Assembly: GCA_002310235.1 (NCBI GenBank)
Contig: DBYO01000006.1
Location: forward strand, 29,045 to 46,220
DNA from: Bacteroidales bacterium UBA1184
GTDB lineage: Bacteria > Bacteroidota > Bacteroidia > Bacteroidales > ML635J-15
Direction of reading: 5' to 3'
Length of the DNA: 17,176 bases
The notes beneath the pieces are model-generated. The model made no database searches. It was given only the letters and a program-made list of their open reading frames with translations, and was not told where the DNA came from. The position numbers and the translations under genes were made by a program. Positions 14,359-17,176 of the stretch are shown piece by piece. Every line of letters begins with the position of its first letter. Within the stretch, counting starts at the first letter, position 1.

Positions 14359-15777
14359 ATGAAATTGAATTTTTACATTTTCCTCTCCTTGGCAATTATG
14401 TTTGTGGGAACTGCATCTGCTAAATCTGTGGACGAAACAACAGCTCGCACTGTTGCATCCCATTTCTATGCCCAGAAATTCAATCATACACCCGAATCAC
14501 TAACACCTACAATTGCCTACAGGTCATCATCAATACGTGGCGAAAATGGTTTAGCGCCAAGTTTCTATGTCTTCAATTTCAACTCCGAGGGCTTTGTAAT
14601 AGTAGCTGGAGACGATAGAGTACAACCAATATTAGCATTCTCGGACGAAGGTGCTTTTATTGCCGAAAACATGCCAGCACATATTCGCTTTTTCCTGGAG
14701 GGTTATACCGAAGAAATCCAATATGCAATTGACAACCAACAATATACCAGCGAATCTACCCAGCAACAGTGGAAACTATTGCTTTCGGACACCACACTGG
14801 CGTCAAAAGCTGGTAATGTGATAGTCGGTCCGCTACTAGGCAATAACAAATGGAACCAGACAAGATACTACAACAACCTCTGCCCTGACGATACAAGCGG
14901 AAACTCTGCTTACGGTGGTCACGCTGCTGTAGGCTGCGGCGCTCTTGTTATGGGTCAGGTAATGCGCTATTGGCAATATCCAACCACCGGACGTGGAAGC
15001 CATTCATATACCAGCAACAACTACGGATCACTTTCTGCCAATTTCGCTGCAACCACCTACCATTACGAAAGTATGCCCGACAAACTCACCGCATCTAATC
15101 ATCCCGACAGTTGCGTAGAAGCCATCGCTACCTTGCTGTATCACTGCGGTGTTGCCGTCAACATGAATTACGGTCCAGCGGCAAGTGTGTGCAATTCCAA
15201 CAGGATTGTATCCGCACTATCAAACTATTTCCGTTATCCTGCTACGGTACAGTATATTGAACGCGGAAGCACATCTTCGACGACATGGCTCAACTACCTG
15301 AAAGGCGAACTCGACGAGGGTGCACCATTTATGTACGGTGGAAGCGGAAACTATGGCGGACACGTCTGGACATGTGATGGCTACCGCGATGACGACTATT
15401 TCCATTTCAACTGGGGTTGGGGCGGACAGCAAAACGGATATTTCCTAATAACAAACTGCAGCTCATATGGATTCAACAGCAACCATGCTATCATCATAGG
15501 CATCAGGGGACCAGAATTGCCTAGCTCTATCGAAGAAAATAACGTAGAAAATATCAAGGTTTTCCCAAATCCTACAAATGGCAATGTATATGTTAGTACC
15601 GAATCGCAACCAGTGTTAGAACTGCAAGTTTTTGACATATTCGGAAAAATGCTTATCAAAAAAAGAATTGGTGAAAAAGAATTTTCCATCGACTTGTCGG
15701 ATTATAGTGCAGGAACATACTTACTCCGATTTGTCACCAACAACGGTATAGAGACAAGCAAAATCGTTAAAAATTAG
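14359..15777 (+). CDS. Secreted C10-family (streptopain-like) cysteine protease with T9SS sorting domain
   Basis: A 472-aa extracellular protease precursor. ATG 14359 is chosen because it begins a signal peptide, MKLNFYIFLSLAIMFVGTASA; a GTG 27 bp upstream is not credible. An inhibitory propeptide of the Spi/C10 kind follows (about 25-150), with FYVFNFNSEGFVIVAGDDRV and ILAFSDEGAF. The papain-fold catalytic domain has nucleophile C193 in GHAAVGCGALVMGQVMRYW, H335 in YGGHVWTCDGYRDDDYFHF and the NWGWGG loop from N351, positions close to those of SpeB and its relatives. Residues about 398-472 are a type A C-terminal sorting domain (VFPNPTNGNVYV, VFDIFGKML, LSDYSAGTYLLRF, ending KIVKN), so the protein should leave the cell through the type IX secretion system and be anchored or released. 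The residues after C193 (GALVMGQ) differ from the commoner VATAMAQ. Function is confident, natural substrate unknown. Confidence 0.96.
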   Translation: MKLNFYIFLSLAIMFVGTASAKSVDETTARTVASHFYAQKFNHTPESLTPTIAYRSSSIRGENGLAPSFYVFNFNSEGFVIVAGDDRVQPILAFSDEGAFIAENMPAHIRFFLEGYTEEIQYAIDNQQYTSESTQQQWKLLLSDTTLASKAGNVIVGPLLGNNKWNQTRYYNNLCPDDTSGNSAYGGHAAVGCGALVMGQVMRYWQYPTTGRGSHSYTSNNYGSLSANFAATTYHYESMPDKLTASNHPDSCVEAIATLLYHCGVAVNMNYGPAASVCNSNRIVSALSNYFRYPATVQYIERGSTSSTTWLNYLKGELDEGAPFMYGGSGNYGGHVWTCDGYRDDDYFHFNWGWGGQQNGYFLITNCSSYGFNSNHAIIIGIRGPELPSSIEENNVENIKVFPNPTNGNVYVSTESQPVLELQVFDIFGKMLIKKRIGEKEFSIDLSDYSAGTYLLRFVTNNGIETSKIVKN

Positions 15778-15970
15778 AACATGTCCCAACAATTATCACA
15801 AACCTATGCGTTTATTTGCCATTATTCCCTATGTCACACACATATAATAGCTTAACGAATTCTCATCATTTTGTTAAATATTATTTAAAGTGGATTCGGG
15901 ACAAAAGAAACAAAGTTTTTGGCACAATTTTTATATCTTTACAAACTGAACAAACTAAAAACTTAAAGTT
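15778..15970 (+). promoter_or_regulatory. Intergenic region with weak promoter for the His-rich secreted protein
   Basis: 193 bp, AT-rich. I see no convincing terminator after the protease gene. Near the downstream gene, TTTTTGG (15916-15922) and TATCTTTA (15934-15941, one mismatch to TAnnTTTG) resemble promoter boxes but are closer together than the usual ~19 bp. The promoter call is therefore tentative. Confidence 0.35.
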
Positions 15971-17176
15971 ATGAAACGGTTTATCATATTAGGATGTTTG
16001 GTACTCGGGATGAGTATCGCATCGGTGGCACAAACGGTAACTGCAGCAAGCGAAGAAATTGCTGACGATTTCGATCTCAAAGCTGCGGCTTCACTGTTCG
16101 GAGATTCAAAAGACATTGAAGACTTCGAGAAAAAACTCAACGACGAATCGATAGCCATTTCGAACCTCGACCTCAACGGCGACGGAGAAATTGACTACCT
16201 CAGGTGCGTTGAAACGGTAGAAAACGGTGACCACTACATCGTGATACAAGCAGTCCTTGCAGCCGACATCTACCAAGACATAGCTACGATATATGTGAAA
16301 AAAGATGTTGAAACCAAAAACATCACGGTTCAAGTAATCGGCAACGAATACATCTACGGACGTAACTACATCGTAGAGCCGGTTTACATCTACCGTCCTG
16401 TAATATACAGCTGGTTCTGGGATCCTTACTGGCACTTCTGGCACTCGCCATACTACTGGGGCTACTACCCACACTACTGGCACTGCTGGCACCACAGACC
16501 ATACCACGTATATCATCACCACATTGTCGAATACCACCACCATCACCACTGCAGCTATCATCACCCACACAACCCACACCCTGGCTACAATGGCCACAGA
16601 GATGTGCACAATGGGTACGGCAACTCGCATCCTAATGGAAGCTACAACGAAAGACACCCCAACCACGTAAATTTCAGCGATAGCCACAGAGCTGTGGATT
16701 CAAACGGAAGACCTTCAACCAAGGAACCGTCACACGCAAGAATTAACGACAACAACAATATATCAAAGGTTCCTGTTTCGGACGCAAATAGAATTTCAAA
16801 CGACAACAGAGTACCTGCAAGCAAAACTCCAGCTGACAACAGCTCAAGAGTGAACAACAACATAAACAAAGAACCTTTCAACAATAACAACTCAAGGGTA
16901 AACAACGATGTAAGCAAGACGCCTGCTAACAACAGCAACTCAAGAGTAAACAACGACGTAAGCAAGACGCCTGCTAACAATAGTAGCTCAAGAGTAAACA
17001 ACGACGTAAACAAGACGCCTGCTAACAGTAGCTCAAGAGTAAACAACGACGTAAACAAAACGCCTGCTAACAGTAGCTCAAGAGTAAACAACGACGTAAA
17101 CAAAACCCCTTCATACAATAACAGCAGCTCAAGGACTAATTCCTCAAGCACATCAAAGCCTAGCTACAACTCCTCT
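15971..17176 (+). CDS. Secreted His/aromatic-rich protein with C-terminal tandem repeats (3'-truncated by window edge)
   Basis: Open from ATG 15971 to the last base with no stop; 402 aa visible. Signal peptide MKRFIILGCLVLGMSIASVA, probably cut near A20-Q21. Residues 27-140 form a compact domain with a calcium-loop-like segment DLNGDGEIDYL (D67, N69, D71, D75); position 12 is Arg78 rather than an acid, so it is not a canonical EF-hand. Residues 142-194 are exceptionally rich in Trp, Tyr and His (for example FWDPYWHFWHSPYYWGYYPH and a run of five His before C194). A His/Asn-rich stretch follows, then seven 15-17-residue repeats of the form SRVNNDVNKTPANSS, then Ser/Asn-rich sequence. I do not recognise a named family. 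Envelope or extracellular location is likely, and metal or haem binding by the His cluster is a guess. Long minus-strand frames opposite it are shadows caused by the repeats. Confidence 0.85.
   Translation, partial: MKRFIILGCLVLGMSIASVAQTVTAASEEIADDFDLKAAASLFGDSKDIEDFEKKLNDESIAISNLDLNGDGEIDYLRCVETVENGDHYIVIQAVLAADIYQDIATIYVKKDVETKNITVQVIGNEYIYGRNYIVEPVYIYRPVIYSWFWDPYWHFWHSPYYWGYYPHYWHCWHHRPYHVYHHHIVEYHHHHHCSYHHPHNPHPGYNGHRDVHNGYGNSHPNGSYNERHPNHVNFSDSHRAVDSNGRPSTKEPSHARINDNNNISKVPVSDANRISNDNRVPASKTPADNSSRVNNNINKEPFNNNNSRVNNDVSKTPANNSNSRVNNDVSKTPANNSSSRVNNDVNKTPANSSSRVNNDVNKTPANSSSRVNNDVNKTPSYNNSSSRTNSSSTSKPSYNSS
16796..17128 (+). repeat. In-frame 45-51-bp tandem repeats, seven units
   Basis: Units start at the TCA codons 16796, 16844, 16892, 16940, 16988, 17033 and 17078, the last ending at 17128; lengths are 48, 48, 48, 48, 45, 45 and 51 bp. 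The first two are diverged, and those from 16892 on are nearly identical (TCAAGAGTAAACAACGACGT as core). All lengths are multiples of three, so copy number can vary without frameshift. The array may continue past the window edge. Confidence 0.92.

Noticed and set aside
16106..17151. Long minus-strand open frames opposite the His-rich protein, including one with LELLLAGVLFTSLFT repeats
   Set aside because: They mirror the plus-strand tandem repeats and low-complexity codons. The plus strand has a signal peptide, a start and a sensible protein; the minus frames have neither.

Overview
The window looks like a chromosomal segment of a Bacteroidetes bacterium, most likely order Bacteroidales. The evidence is a DnaK ending in EVTDVDFEEVK, a C10 (streptopain-like) protease with a C-terminal type IX secretion sorting domain, an InlB-B-repeat lipoprotein of the Bacteroides kind, AT-rich leaders without strong Shine-Dalgarno sequences, and several TAnnTTTG boxes, the Bacteroidetes -7 promoter element. 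I cannot name a genus.

Layout. Positions 1-1569 hold the 3' part of dnaK, followed by a clear terminator and an unusual 11-bp tandem array (1644-1742). Positions 1851-8062 hold a complete type I restriction-modification locus in the order hsdR-hsdM-hsdS, apparently one transcript. It is followed 12 bp later by a small, apparently tail-anchored protein of unknown function (8075-8608), then by a DUF2971-family protein (8672-9904). Next come an AlbA_2/HATPase_c_4 'RecG-like' ATP-binding regulator ending in a winged helix (10154-11701) and three successive remnants of C-terminal linker/winged-helix modules of the same family (11698-12394). A stretch crowded with palindromes (12477-12579) ends this accessory block. 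A 30-bp exact direct repeat brackets the regulator cluster (9907-9936 and 12578-12607). A second, imperfect 41-bp repeat lies before the DUF2971 gene and before the lipoprotein gene at 12744.

From 12744 onwards the genes look like ordinary envelope and secreted functions: an InlB-B-repeat lipoprotein (+), a small Cys-rich lipoprotein (-), a secreted C10 cysteine protease (+), and the start of a secreted His/aromatic-rich, repeat-bearing protein that runs off the right edge. Two converging terminators separate the first two of these genes.

Reading as a system: 1.8-12.6 kb resembles a defence or accessory island set between core dnaK and host envelope genes. HsdM and HsdS would methylate the self sequence and HsdR would translocate and cut unmodified DNA. 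The membrane protein, DUF2971 protein and AlbA_2 regulator may be accessory defence factors or independent passengers. The two features most worth follow-up are the array of alternative C-terminal winged-helix remnants behind one intact AlbA_2 gene, and the palindrome/direct-repeat structure at the island's right edge.
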